Shown here piece after piece: positions 50,022-63,430 of a stretch of 64,000 bases of DNA (position 1 is the stretch's first letter; every line of letters begins with the position of its first letter). Origin of the DNA: Pristionchus mayeri (taxonomy: Eukaryota > Nematoda > Chromadorea > Rhabditida > Neodiplogasteridae); assembly GCA_036245805.1 (NCBI GenBank), contig BTRK01000004.1, forward strand, positions 20,212,001 through 20,276,000. Reading direction: 5' to 3'. Made by a program: the position numbers and the translations under genes. The notes under the pieces were generated by a model that did no database searches, was not told where the DNA came from, and saw nothing but the letters and a program-made list of their open reading frames with translations.

Positions 50022-53000
50022 ATGCTCGGAGCATCGAGCAGTGAAGAAGACGATGAGGACTTCATCGAGGAACACAACCATAATGAGGTCACCATCCATT
50101 CACTATGCCTTGTTATGTAGCCTTGCGTAGTGACGTATGCAGCAGTAAGAATAGAAGTGAACTTTCCTTTCGAATCATATGGTCTCAATATCACGTCAAT
50201 CCTTCTCTTGCAGATCCCGAACGTCAAGAAGCGTTCGTTCATGGCTTCCTCTCAACGATCGGCCTCCCCCGCACCCTCTGACTCAGTATCACAGTGCAAT
50301 TCGATCAAGAGGGACAACAGTGCGAGGAGAGTCATGGACACTCCAACCAGAGCTGCCCCCAATTCGGCATGTTCATTCATATTTTTAATATTCTGAAAAT
50401 AACTTTGTGACTATGTCAATTTCATCAGTCACCTCTCCTTCTCTCCCTCCAAGATCTTTCTCCCGTATTACTCATTCTCGATGAGTGATCTCGTCTCTTT
50501 CCTTTCCCTTGCATGCAGATGACAAGAATAGGAGGGGAAGAGCAATAGCCATTGTCGTTGTCCTTCCCTCTCTCCTCTCTCAAAATTGGCACTCGCCACT
50601 GCGAGAGGAGACCAAAAGCCGATAGATAATGTGAGAAAGGAGGAGTAACAACAGGAGGGAAACACGAAAGGGGATACTCGAGAAGGGAAGGGCCTCTCCC
50701 TCAATTCACTCCCAAACATGGGCTAATGAAGGGATGCTGACAAGCGATGAGGGACAAATGAATGTTGAGTCATTTCAGAGTAGGAATCTATCGACTGCTT
50801 CGCGACCGATGCTGCAGTCTTCACAGGTGAGCGATTTGGAATGGTCTTACGTAGGCAGTTGTAGGTGTTCATAAAAAATACGCACATTGGCAAGACTCTG
50901 GGATTGTTATTGGATGTTGGTTGCAGATTAGGATCGCCTTAGATCGGTTCCATTGTCCTGAATCGGACACCTGAAATTATAAAAACAAACAAACTGAAAA
51001 TGGTTGAGGACATCTCGGACACTGAAACGGCCGATGTGGAGGAGGTTCAATCCGTGCCCCATGAAGACAGCCATCTATCGAAAGAAGAGCAAGAGAGGAT
51101 ACGGTAGGATGAGAGTGCTGTAATAAGAGAGAATCGATCGATTGCAGGGCCGAAGCAGAGGAGGAAGAGCACAAGAAGAAGCTGCAGTTGTATGTCTTCG
51201 TTGCACGATGCATCGCCTATCACTTCAATGCCAAGCAGGTAACGTTAGGGATACCATTGGAATATTACGTGGATAAGGAGACGGTCGCTCTGTTTGTGCC
51301 AAGTGTTGCTTCTTTCAGGACCAACCGATAGACGCGATGAAGCGGCAGTTGAAAGTAACCAAGCATGATCTCGCAAAGATCAAAGATCGGTGAGACTCGT
51401 TTTATTGCGATGCACATTCCATTTCGAATCTTTTCATTTCAGATTCTCGGCCTTTCTGCGTGGAGAAACACAGATCATCGCAGACGAAGCATTCACGAAA
51501 GCCATCCAGAGCTACACTGAGGTACAATGCACTATGATTCATTGTGCAGTATACTAATCAAAATCATAATAGCAGAAGGCCATAGTCTTTCATCATTTGA
51601 TCTCTCTGCAGGTTTTTCTCCGATCCGAACGAGTGCAGAAAGTAGTGCAAGCGGGAGGATTTTCGCAGCATGATTTTAGAGAGGTAAGAGAAGTGGTCCA
51701 ACTCCTGATCTTTTTGCCCATTATCCTGAATTTGCACAATAATGCGACGTATGCGCTGTAATTCAATCGAATGAAAGAGCCTCTCAGGTCTTCCGTACGA
51801 ATGTCGACAAGCGAATTCGATCTTTGCCTGAGATCGACGGATTGAGCAAAGAGACAGTACTCAACTCGTGGATGACCAAATTCGACACGATAATCAGAGA
51901 AGACGATCAGAACGCAAGGAATCGGTCAGTGCATCCATGAACACTTCTATGATGCAGTTGATTAGGAAAAGATCATTTAAAAATGGTTTACTAGCGAATC
52001 TGAGTGACGATAACTCTACATCTCAGAGGTCGATTGCGGACGACAGCCCTCAACAGCGAGAGTATCCTCGCGAAGGATCAGCTCTTCGACATGTTCCAGC
52101 AGGTTCTCGCTATCAAGAAATTTGAGCACCAGATCATCTTCAATGCGCTCCAAGTAAGGGCTTGATTATCCCCTATTTACGTTTAGAATCTGATGATGAG
52201 GACAAAACCCAACGCGATTTCAGCTGGAAAACCCCGATGAGCAAGCAGCTGCTATTCGACGAGAAGTGACGACGAGAGAAGACTGTCTCAGGGAGATCGC
52301 CAAGGTTCGCCCCCTCCCCCTCTACTCTCTCCTCATTTGCTCCTTTAGATGCGCAAGATCATGCCCAAGTTTGTCGTGAAGGACATGGAGACTCTCTACA
52401 TGGACGAGGTGAGAATAAACTACAGTAACCAGAAAGGACAGCTACCGTAGGTGCGCCAATCGATCAATCTGCTCATCTCGAATCTCGAATCGGTACCAGT
52501 AACTCCAAGAGGAGCTGCGATTGGAAAGAGAAAAGACAATCGATCACGGTACTTTTGTTAATCTCTAACATTAACAGTAACTAAAACAATGATGCCAATG
52601 CAAATCTTTCATTATTGAAAAGCAATCTTTGAAAATGAACTCGATTTGCCAATTTCAGCGCGAATGCTAAAACGAGGAGGTAAGAGTGCGCATGTTTTGA
52701 GAGGTTTTCGGCACACTTCTGTCGCACTACTAATGAAAAGAAGGAGATAACAGACTATTCGGCACCTTTCCTATCGCTCACTCCTTCCTTTCCTTGTCGA
52801 GGGTCAATCCTCCTCCAGTCCTTTCCATCTCTTCTCTTCCTTTCCCTCTCTCGTCCTTTTCTGCATCCTTCTATCTTCTCCATCAGCTTCTGCTTTTCAC
52901 ACACAATACACAGCATTCACAAATATGCGAAACTGGGAAAGGTAAAAGTGAAAATGATCGTTTCAATTCCGCATGCACTGGTAGATGTCCGATTTGCAGT

Positions 53001-56000
53001 GATTTCTTCTTCTCACTGAGCACTCTCGCACTCGATTGTTTCCTCGTCAACTAATTCCACTAGACTCCTTTCCATTTCCCATCTTCTTTTTAGATCGCGA
53101 AGTATAGAGGATCTCTCACTCTTTAACAGGTTGGCTAAAGAATCAGTGTCCGTTGGACGACGGCTTTCTGTGGTAGTGGAGAAAACGCCGTGAAATGGCT
53201 TCGGTTTTGGAATGATTCTGCTTTGTTTCTCGATTCAGCACTCCGTTCGAGGAAGTTCCGTTGCGCACCTCGTCCATTTTTGAATGCGATCTCGTTTTTC
53301 TGCATGAAGTCCGCTTGTGAATCCAGCTTGTTCGCCCTCCCTCAGCTTGCTTCCCTTTCTCCCTCTCTCTCGCTCATCTCTAGTCTCACTCGCAAGCATC
53401 GCTTATCCCGAGTGTCTCATTCCCTCTCCTCTGTGCCCTTCTGCTTCAGTCTCAATCCCTCTTGCTTTCCTCCCTCCATTCACTGCCTTCTCTCGTCTTG
53501 GGAATGGCCTAATGGTTCTAGGCGCGCGTCCTCTCAGTTCCATTAGGAATCTTCGATGTGGTGATCGTTTCTTCGTCTTCTCGAGGCTTCGTTTCTGTGC
53601 TCAATTCGAGCATTTTCGTGAAGAAGATCAAGGAATGGATGATAAGCGACGGATTTCCAGTTTGAAACGACGAACGAGTGGAGGATCACTCAACAAGGCT
53701 GATTCCGATGATGGAGAAGTTACGCTCACTAAGAGTGACGTCGTCCTCTCATTCAACATCGAGGTACGTCATCAAGGAAGGAAGGAGATGGACGTCGTCC
53801 TTCAGATCGTCGTAATGGAAGTGAAGGGACTCAAGTCGATTCCCTCCAACAAGATCGTCTACTGCATGATGGAGGTTGATGGACAGAAGCTGCAGACGGA
53901 TCATGCTGAAGCGAGCAAACCATCGTGAGACAATTAATATTGCAGCATTTCTTCAAGTGCAGTGTCCATAACACGATGAACGACAAGATGAATCGCTAAA
54001 ATTGAAAAATAATAATGGCTGCAGATGGGATACGCAAGGAGACTTCACCACGAAGAACATCCTGCCTACGGTGAAGGTGAAGTTGTTCTCGGAAGTGAAC
54101 AAGATAATCGCATTCGAGGACAAGGAATTGGGCAAGGTGCGAATTGTCTCTATCGCTTGCCTCGATTATCTCCTCATTCAAGTTACACCATCAACCAGTA
54201 TTCTTGAAGGTGATCATCCAACCGACGCCTAATTCGTCTCGCAATCCCGAGTGGTATCCGATGACCGTCGCGAAGAACAGCCAGGATAAGGACCTACAGG
54301 TAGATCATCTAAAATTTGAAACCGATCACGGCACATTGGCGCACTACACCCAGTCGATTGTCACCAACCGAGTAGGAATTTAAAATATTCAGATCCGGAT
54401 AGCGATTCGCGTGGAGAAGCCACCCAATCTCAAGTACTGCGGATACTGCTACATCATGGGAAGGACTGTGTGGAAGAAGTGGAAGAGACGATTCGTATGC
54501 CTTGTCCAGGTTGGTTGATCCTCAGTGATCAATGGGAGCAAAATAGAGCTTATTTCTCAAACGCGGCACCCCTTCCCTCCTCAGGTCTCCCAATACGCCT
54601 TCGCCGTGTGCACGTATCGACCGAAGAAGAGCGACCCCACGGACTTCTTCCAACTCGACGGATTCACCATCGACTACATGCCAGAGCCGGACACTGGTTA
54701 GAGCCGGATCCGTCGAATAGAAACATCTGTCAATTGCAGATCTGGTCTCGCAAGGTGGCAAGCACTTCTTCACTGCCATCAAAGAGGGAGACGAGCTGAA
54801 GTTCGCGACGGACGACGAGAACGAGAGGCATCTATGGGTGCAGGTGAGATAATACCTCCTGCATCTTCATCTTTCGTCGGATACTCATTGATCACACCTT
54901 TCCCACATTCTACAAAAAATCATGAACAAAATAATTTTGGAAAACGAAAAAAAATTCTTGCAGGCGCTGTATCGAGCTACGGGCCAGGCGTACAAGCCAG
55001 TTCCTCCCAAGGCTTCCTTCGCCGCTCCATCGAAACAGCAAGGATTCCAGGACAAGGCATCGAAACACGGAATGGACGAGATCATTCAGGTTAATCAATC
55101 AATCATTTTATGGCGTGAACTTAGTTGAATACTTCCTTTAGTAGGACGAAATAATAACTCTGACCTTCAGGCCGACATGATCAACTTCAACCAAGATCAT
55201 CTCTTCGAGGAGCTGCAGAAGAACTCTCTCACGTACCGACTCAGCGAGCCCATTTGCTCCTTGGTACTCATCCTGGGAATGGTTCAGTGCCAGATGATCC
55301 CCTTGCAGGGTTGGTTCTCACCCGGGCAGAACTTCGTGATGGACGAGTACTGCGCGAGGTACATGGTGAGAGGATGCCATCGACACGTCTCCCTCCTCTC
55401 TAATCTACTCGATAAGATGGACGAGGGACACCTCATCGGTGAGGAACCGCGATAGTTTCCCATTTAAATTTCGTAGAATTTGTAATTGATGATCCAATGA
55501 AATCAAAATTTTAAAATAGTAATGCTGCAGATCCGACTCTTGTCCACTTCTCCTTCGCCTTCTGCGCTAGTCACGTACACGGAAATCGGTACTATCACTA
55601 ACAAAATAAATGGCTAATCACAATTCGCAGACCGGACGGAGTGGGCACAGTGACATTGGAGGAGAAGGAACGATTCCAGGAGATCAAAGAACGACTCAAA
55701 GTGATACTCGAGAAGCAGATCACTAACTTTAGGTGTGATAATCCTCTATTCTATTTTCTGAAGAATGCTTTAGATACTGCTTCCCGTTCGGTCGACCCGA
55801 GGGAGCACTCAAGGGAACACTGTCGCTACTAGAAAGGGTCAGCAATTCACACTTTCATTGTTTTGCTGTCCCATGTTTTTTTCTAATCTCAGAGTGATAG
55901 CAATTTTCCTCAGGTGTTGATGAAGGACGTGGTCTCTCCCGTTCCTCCCGAGGAGGTGCGAGCAGTCATCAGGAAGTGTCTCGAAGATGCCGCCCTAGTC

Positions 56001-58922
56001 AACTACACTCGCATATGCAATGAGGCCAAGATTGAACGTCTGTCGCTTTCGTTTTTTTATTCCAATTATCTCCAAAAATGACACAGATATTACTTTCTGC
56101 ATCATCACTGAGATCGTGAAATTGTGCTACCCTACAAACTAAGATCCTTCAGAGCGAATGGGCCAGGACGTTAGTCCCGCTCAGCGAATCGACGACATGA
56201 TTCGAATAACCGAATTGTGTGTGGATCTGCTCAAGGAGAACGAGGAGCACCACGGAGAGGTCAGATATCTCCCTTACCTCTCTTCGTAGTACTAGATAGC
56301 CCCTAGGATGGTATCAGTGCATGTAGCCAATGACGTCTCTCTGCATGTCGGAAACTTCCCGGCTCATCGTCGTTTCCCACAATGTTACCGTAACTCTTTT
56401 GATATGGCTAACCTGAGACACGTGACCAATGACCATTTTCAGTTTCACATTTGATCTTATTTTCAGCAATTACGCGGAGTAAGTGTCGATCGTCCTTTCA
56501 ATCTCTCTCTGTCTCTGGGTATACTGTAGGGTGTCCAGGCTACCGTAGCGTCGTGTGTCCCCTCATACCGTAATCTCCGCTTGCTTGGTATTCGTAGCCT
56601 GGGCACACATACTCATTTCGTACGCGACTTAGTAGTTCTCCCTTATCGTGTGCTTCACTCGATGAAGATCCTTGTATTTCTCTCCCCCCATCGATGGCTT
56701 TCCTAATCGAGTCTTTCGTTCCCGCCCACTTCCGCTTTCCTTGTGTGTCGTCTCTTCGAGGCACGCTCCTTCATTAATCGAGACTCCGCGCTCTCACTCC
56801 GGCTTAGTCCCTTCTGCCCTCTCACAGAGTACTCACTCAGCCCTGTAGTTCAATCGATAGTCTGCTGTTCCTCCTCCCCGATGATCTACTCCATTCAGGC
56901 CTTTGCTTGGTTCTCCGATCTTCTCTCTGATCACTCCGAGATCTTCTGGTCTCTCTATTCAGTGGATCTCGATGCCGCTCTCGAGGTTCTTTCCCTATTG
57001 AGTGATCTACCAATCGATAATCTATCAGGTTCAACCGAGTGATTCGTGGGATTCCTTCCCTCTCTTCCAGATGCTCAACGACTTCTTGCTCAATGAACGT
57101 AAGAGAAGAGATTGAGATAGGGGGGATAATCTCCTCTTTGCAGCCACTCTCAAGCACGGTTCCTTCCACAAGAAGCTGACGGAGCAGTTCCAGCCCAATG
57201 TCAACCGGTGAGTTCCACTCTTCGAATATCCGAAACCCCTTGGATTGCAGCTACGCTGACGTCATGGAACACTCGATCTCGCAGTCGATAGACAAGGGAT
57301 TCTCGAAGGAGAAGTGGGAACCGAGGAAGTGAGTGCAACACGACTATCTGGCAGTTTTCCATATCCGTACTTGAAGGGATGGTTGCACTACTTCTGAAGA
57401 CATCTATTGGAAGCTCGATGCTCTCATGAATTTCGTCATCGATTTGAATTGGCCCGAAGAGGAGTTCAGACGGTATCTCACAGTGAGAATGAAGAACCTC
57501 ACGAGTGAGATGATCACCAAAGTCGCCAACTGGTAAGGAACACCTTGATAGCTCATTTATCAGATACTGAATACGTTTCGAATATTCCTAAACCTTGCCT
57601 TCCAGCACATTCCAAGCGTTCGATCAGTGGATGCAACGGGCGAGGAAGAGCACAGACTACGTGCTCCCCATCGAAGTCTGCGTCATGGTCAATGTCATCT
57701 TCTCATCCAAAGCACGTGCACTGCGACTGAAGATGGATGCTGGAGATGTAAGAGTAGAAAGATAATGATCAATCGAGAACTGACTTTATTTCAAGTACAA
57801 GTACCAGTCTAAACTCGACGAGACTCTTGAGACGATGCTCAAGGACATGGAGACTACCATTCAAGATAAACTAATCGCCGTCCTCGATTTCGTTCTCGGA
57901 AAACTCTCCCGATACGATGAGGGAAATCCTATCGGGGCGATTCTCTCGATTGCTCCCTCGTCGATGAAACCGAATTCGATCTTCAACAAGATGAAGAACC
58001 TCGTGGATGCTCCTCCTTCAGCTGCTGCTTCTCCCGCTGTGAGGAATACATTATTTAAGCTTATTTTATGTTTCATTTATCTTCTACATGGAAAATCAAT
58101 AAGGGACAAATAAGATAGGTATGGATAATGATGATTGAGTCATCTGCTTTTCAGAAGCAAGCAGCCGCTGCTCCCGTCCAGTCTGGTCACATCGGGAACA
58201 ACTACGTGACCTTCATGAGGGGATGCAGCGAGCAACTGAGACAAGTCGTCATCGATGAAGTATGGGTCAATCGAGTGTTCGAGGTGAGACTATTTCTCCC
58301 TTCTGATCCAATTGGTAGTAAGAACCAAAGGTACCCGATTGCCTTGCAGAAGTGGTACGGCAACCAGATGAAGATGATCAACGACTGGTTGACGGAGAGA
58401 TTGCAGCAGAGTCTCTCCACCTACCAATTCACCTGCCTCTCCTTCATCGTCAAGGTAGGAATTGCAGATAGAACCGCAATTTAGCCATCTTCATGGTCAA
58501 CTCTACCTCTTTCCTTGCAGAAAGTGTACTCGGACTTCGAGTTGCAAGGAATCGACGAGGAGCGACTCAACTTCAAGACGTACCAGACGATTCAGAGGAG
58601 GATGCAGATGGAGGAGACGACGTGTGCACTGCAGGAGACTGGAGGAAGCAATGGAAATGTGAGCTCAGAGGGATGAACCCTATCACTCCCACCCATAGTC
58701 TGATTCTTCATAAGATCTTATAATATTTGCTATTTATCAATGAAATAGAGGGCCTTGCATTTCACTCACAACTTGTAAGAGCAGACCCAAATTGAAATGA
58801 GGAAATATCGAATCTCTTCTCAGGGTCTGGCAGCTGGTCTTGGTAACGCGACAGCTGCCGTCTCCAACATGTCGAGTATGATGGAGGGAGCCGGTGCCAA
58901 AGTCTTCTCTCTCTTCAAGTAG
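50022..58922 (+). CDS. unc-31: UNC-31/CAPS calcium-dependent secretion activator
   Basis: CAPS primes dense-core vesicles for regulated exocytosis by binding PI(4,5)P2, syntaxin and SNARE complexes. The start [17 protein letters not shown] matches the conserved acidic N terminus. Blocks follow in order: [64 protein letters not shown]; a C2-like domain ([49 protein letters not shown]); a PH domain ([51 protein letters not shown]); then the MUN/DUF1041 region ([104 protein letters not shown]), ending [10 protein letters not shown] at 58922. There are about 30 short exons, including a microexon near 52660-52680. Joins around 50340-51010 and 52680-53650 are uncertain and may be alternatively spliced; an ATG at 51001 ([15 protein letters not shown]) could start a shorter form. 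Confidence 0.95.
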
Positions 58923-59385
58923 CCATTTCTCGTTTTCACAGTACTATTCTAGCTTGTCTTGTCCTTTATTTCTGTACATTCTCGTTTTTTCACTCGAGCC
59001 CCGGTCTTTCACCTTCGCTCATTCGATTATTGACCACACCAAGCACGCGTTCGTATCGATTTCTCTTACCGGTTTGGCACCAGGCACTTCCTAGTAACTA
59101 TTTATGCAATTATGAATCAAGTTGAGAGCAATATTATTGTAAGCACCGGTTCCCCCTCTCCAGTCCAGTGAAAAGACGCTCAGACGCCCCTTAGCCCATA
59201 GTAATTCAATCGTTTAACCTGTCTCTTCCTTATTCAAGTGGCCTTCTTCATTTTTCAGTTCAGTATTAAGCTTCCCGCCCCTCATTCTCCTTCATTGCGA
59301 TCAATCAATAGCTTCGAGTGATAATCCCCGCTTTCTCTTGCGTTCCCAACCGAGTCATTTCTTCACTTATTAAATTTTTATTATG

Positions 59386-59391
59386 AATAAA
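59386..59391 (+). terminator. Probable unc-31 poly(A) signal
   Basis: AATAAA lies 464 nt after the unc-31 stop, in an AT-rich stretch before the convergent paralog ends. The block around it is copied near 63550. Confidence 0.4.
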
Positions 59392-59558
59392 AAATTGAAG
59401 ACTTCGTGTGAATGCTCCCATTCGGTGTCAAGAGCTCTTTTCTCATATTCACAGATATTTTCATGCGAAAAATAAAAGGATATTAATTTTCCGTAAAATA
59501 TACAATATCTCCCTAGGCATTTGATGGTATTGTATGAAGTGCTTATTGGCATGAACTT

Positions 59559-61370
59559 CTATTGTGAGGAAGCATGGGCATTAGAGATAATTTCAGTTGG
59601 AGTCATAGAGGGGATGAATGGAAGTGAGGGCATTCTTTTAACTGGAGGACTATAGTACCGTTTTTCCTTGTGAGAATAGGGGTGCGAGAAATGTTTCCTT
59701 GCTTCCTGTTCCATCCTCTTTTTAATACTATAGTAAGTATTGAAGTTGAACTGTTGCACTTCCATTCCTTGATCTGCGTAGTCATAGCACACGTTCTGTA
59801 ATGTAAGCTTATCCTTCGTTGAACATCGACTTTCAATACCCTGAAAATGTAGGATACACTTGCGAACTGATGTGCGGTAATATTCTGTCGTTCATTCAGC
59901 CAATCAGTAATACTATCAATAGACTTGATATACAACTTCTGGAAGAGAGGGAGTTGGCTAAAAATAAAATTTAGGCGAAATTCACCTCGAACATTCGATT
60001 GACCCAAACTTCGTCGATTATCAATTGCCTCAGATTTAAATAAGAAATTCTCGTGTAATATGGGCTGTTTCTTCCTTCGCCCCAAGCATGATTTGTATGG
60101 AACTGCTGTGAGAGCTACTTCCCATTTGTTGTCTCAATACACTCACATCTGCATCATCAGTATCATTTAGTCGAATCGCCCTCCATCTCGAAGATAAAAT
60201 AACATTGATCATGACACCAACTTCAAAGCAGGTACAATTGCTGTATTTCCTGACACTCCACTTCTTGAGGGCATTGAATGCACTGCAAGGAAAGTTTAGA
60301 TTTTCTCATCTTACAATTAGATTCAGAAATCTGGTCAATTAATTGGAACCGAAAATCCCGACCATTTGGAGATTTCCGTGATTTTCTTGCACAGGAGATT
60401 GTTTATTCTCTCAACAAGGTTCCGTTTAATATCTGCGTCGGTCCATTCAAACTCGATTATATATTTCATTATACTGTCCACCTTCTCATAAATATCCTCG
60501 GAAGTCTTACAGCCGTCCCTTAATAGTCGTTCTTTATTTCGATTTTGAGACAAAACCGCCTCCACGGATGCCATTTCTCCTTGGATAAACTCTCGTGAAG
60601 CGACTGTGCTGTCATGCATTCCATGGTATCAATGTACCTAAATCAGTTCATTTTAGTAACTTTAATAATATTACGGAACTCACATAGATATTTTCGATTC
60701 TATGAGCTTGTAGATCCTATTTCGATTTGAGAAATTCATAGGAGTTGCTGAAATAAATGGTCTAGGTTCGCTTTGAGCGTTTCAAAGTTTACATGGAAGT
60801 GTGATATATTTGCTAAGCCTTGCAAAGAATAGAAAAGAATCCTTCCATGAGTAAGTTGGATGGTCCTCAAAATAAAGTGTCCTCATTTGGAGGATATTGG
60901 AAGAACCTCAAGAGTTGCCTCCAGATCGGCATTGTAGAAAGTCCACAAATGATCCGAGAAGATCGAAGATTGCTGGAAGAAGTAAAGTATAGGGAAAAGA
61001 TTAGCCGATCACATGTCTGAGGTGTTGGACTTTTCCAACTTTCAGTATCGAAAACAGAAGAGCAATTCTTACCTGACCATTCGTTTCCTTCTCCTTCAGC
61101 AAATCTATGCATAACTCAGTAATCCGTAACATCTCATCCAATTTCTCTGAGGGAGTGGCAGGAACATAAATTCGACCACGTCGTCCTGATTACAATCATA
61201 ACCATAATAATCAAATGCTTGCACCGACTTTTTCGTTTGCTTCTGGCCTCATTGTAAATGGAAGCGTAGCTAACAAGTGCGTCGTCCTCTAGATTCTTCC
61301 TTACCATCGAGTCGATCTCAGGTGGAATAAGAGTGTCCATCTGCAACGCCATTAGTGGCTGATAATTCAT
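59559..61370 (-). CDS. CAPS paralog retaining only the MUN-domain half
   Basis: A chain of minus-strand exons mirrors the C-terminal part of unc-31 in order: TLIPPEIDSMVRKNLEDDAL (unc-31 [20 protein letters not shown]), RITELCIDLLKEKE ([14 protein letters not shown]), SSIFSDHLWTFYNADLEATL, SWKDSFLFF, SLHESLSKEKWHPW ([13 protein letters not shown]), TSEDIYEKVDSIMKYIIEF, KKWSVRKYSNCTCFEVGVMI, SIDSITDWLNERQNITAHQF and NFNTYYSIKKRMEQE. The tail after NFNTYY is unique (HPYSHKEKRYYSPPVKRMPS). The ATG at 61370 follows the acceptor TTTCTCAG, so trans-splicing there is plausible, and no C2, PH or N-terminal region lies upstream. Roughly 400-450 residues are estimated. Splice phases could be closed at every border checked, which argues against a dead pseudogene. 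It lies tail-to-tail with unc-31, 636 bp apart. A function in SNARE binding without membrane targeting is only inference. Confidence 0.82.
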
Positions 61371-61686
61371 TAGGCTGAGAAAATTGAACGACGGAGGAGT
61401 GTAATCACAGTGTGGCCATAGGCAGAACGAACCAATTCAACTCAAATTGGATTTGAAATATTAGAATACGTTCAAATGAAAAACGAAAGATGTGTGGTGA
61501 ATAATTAAGCTTGAAAGAACGCGCTTAATGTAGTAACAAATGTTTGTTGACGTTCAGGCGAACACAGTTTTCAAGTCCGGCTCCTTCAACCTCTCTCCCC
61601 TCCCCTTCTCTCCCCCTCTCTCTTCCACTTCTTAACCTCTTTCGATTATCTTTCCTCTCTCGTCTCTCTTTTCTCTCTCTGTCTCC

Positions 61687-61734
61687 ACATGTGAGGTCAA
61701 TTCGGGAGAGTGTGCAGTAGAAGGAGAGAGAAAA
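61687..61734 (-). promoter_or_regulatory. Copy of the unc-31 upstream element before the CAPS paralog
   Basis: Read on the minus strand, this repeats the core CTTCTACTGCACACTCTCCC found at 46697-46740, with matching flanks TTTTCTC and CTCACA. It is about 320 bp upstream of the paralog start codon and in the same relative orientation as at unc-31. Confidence 0.5.
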
Positions 61735-61930
61735 TTAATATTGCTGCAGGAGAGCAAACTGAAATAAAGAGAACATATTTTTCCGGCGCTGTGTCTGGTT
61801 CTCTTCCAAGGGACCGAATATTATGAGGTGAAACTCGCGTTTATGTATTTTCTTGCTTTTATCGGGTACACATATAATAAATAATGAAATATACACTTGA
61901 AATACAGTGTTGATGGCAAGGTCGGTACGT

Positions 61931-62943
61931 CTACGATACCCAACATATGCGGAAATACTTGTTCTCTTCCATATTCAAATATTTTTCTAGCTCGGCATCG
62001 AAGTCTGTCTTAGTGTATTTCCTCTTAGCAGATTGGCGTTCAGTTACAGTTTTCTTCATGAAATTGAGCTTCTGCTGCCCAGGAAGTTGACGTCTGAAGT
62101 AATAAAGGGATTACATTGCTACTTTGTATCTGACTGTTTAGTGGTCAAAAAATAGAACAGACATCAGTACCTCTTACGAACTCCTCCGGGAATTTTCTTC
62201 ACTGGCTTTACTCCTTTGGACTCGGCAGTATTTCCACATGTCCACAAGAATGAGAAGGAAGATACTTTGTTTTCCTTCATCTTCAGATATTTATCCAACT
62301 CAGCATCGACATCAGCTTTGGTGTATCTCTTCTTCACTTCTTGGCCGTCCTTTCCAACTATTTTTAGTTTCTGCTGACCAGTATTCTGCCGCCTGAAGTG
62401 GTATTGAAATCATATTAATTTGGATGCGTCTGACTTGTTGAAGGGTTCAATCAATTGTTTTTAAACTGTCTACCCCTTCTGAACTCCGGCGATAATCGAA
62501 GTGGGTGGGCAAGGAGTATTGTAAGCGAAGGACGATGAAAGGGAAGCAGTGCATGGAATGGCGGGTTGCTGACTAGCAAAGTAGTGCTGCTCTGCATGAT
62601 TGGGAGAAGTCTGCAAGGTTTAATTTGCAATAGATGGGAATGCACAAATTGAACAGCAGGGTGATTAGATTAGAAAACGTAATGAATTGCATACCTGCGA
62701 GAATGCTTCGATTCGGGAGTCATTGCTTGTGAAGTTTCCACTTATGTTTGTGTTTACGGCAGTGATTGGAGCAGGATTCCATTGAGCGGTTTTGGCCTGC
62801 AGTGAAATTGCGTTACAACAATATCAACCATTTTCATTAATTTTCCATTGAGTGGTCGAGATTAAGTATATGTGTTGACTTACTCTATTACGGTAGATAA
62901 TTTCCTCCAGTGAACGATAGACGGGAGCGTCGGATGAAGGCAT
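61931..62943 (-). CDS. Small mRNA-export-adaptor-like protein (ALYREF/CHTOP-type motifs, no RRM)
   Basis: Exons 62943-62884, 62796-62695 and 62610-62474 plus two further exons join in phase; the stop is at 61931. The N terminus SLEEIIYRNR resembles the UAP56-binding motif of ALYREF and UIF (SLDDIIK.NR). The C-terminal half is an internal duplication: QNTGQQKLKI with YTKADVDAELDKYLKM, then QLPGQQKLNF with YTKTDFDAELEKYL. DAELD-Y is the motif at the C terminus of ALYREF and in the FoP-duplication region of CHTOP. The middle is Ser/Pro/Thr-rich with no RNA-recognition motif. By analogy it would bind the helicase UAP56/HEL-1 in nuclear mRNA export. About 235 residues. It lies 560 bp upstream of the CAPS paralog on the same strand. 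The motif match is by eye and should be treated as a good lead rather than proof. Confidence 0.65.
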
Positions 62944-63430
62944 TTTAAGATGAAGAGGGGGGTGAAGAGGAGAATGAAGTGGATGAGTGAGTGAGGAGAA
63001 GAGAAGGAGAATGAAGTAAATGAGGAACGATACTAATGACCAGATTGGGAAGCCTTTATAAAGACCCGTCGACGTCGTAAACTGTCAGATTGGACACATC
63101 GTAAATCACTTTTTGATCATCCGAATTCTTCGGAACCACTTGTTCAAGTGCCAGGGGGGGAGAACAAGGGGTGAACAACTTGATTTTGTATTGTTTTCTG
63201 ATCTATCAATACCCTAGCTCGCCCAAACTTTTGAATTTCAGACTTTCCAGTGGAAAAAGTAATGGCTGAGGATTGAAAATTATTAATGGGAAACGAGTTG
63301 GAAATATCATGCCATATTCCTTAAGCGAAAATGAGAAGTAACTGTTTTCCATATCATCACCATCGCATTCTCTTATCACATTCTTTCTCTATTGAAGTCC
63401 ATTCAATTTGTGGCTGATGTAGATACGCAA
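62944..63430. other. Upstream region of the export-adaptor-like gene
   Basis: No exon was seen. A GA-rich patch precedes the ATG at 62943. Confidence 0.4.

Noticed and set aside
53317..53928. 203-codon plus-strand ORF inside unc-31
   Set aside because: Its first half is intronic CT-rich sequence; only the part from about 53630 matches CAPS proteins, and a known exon border falls at about 53763.
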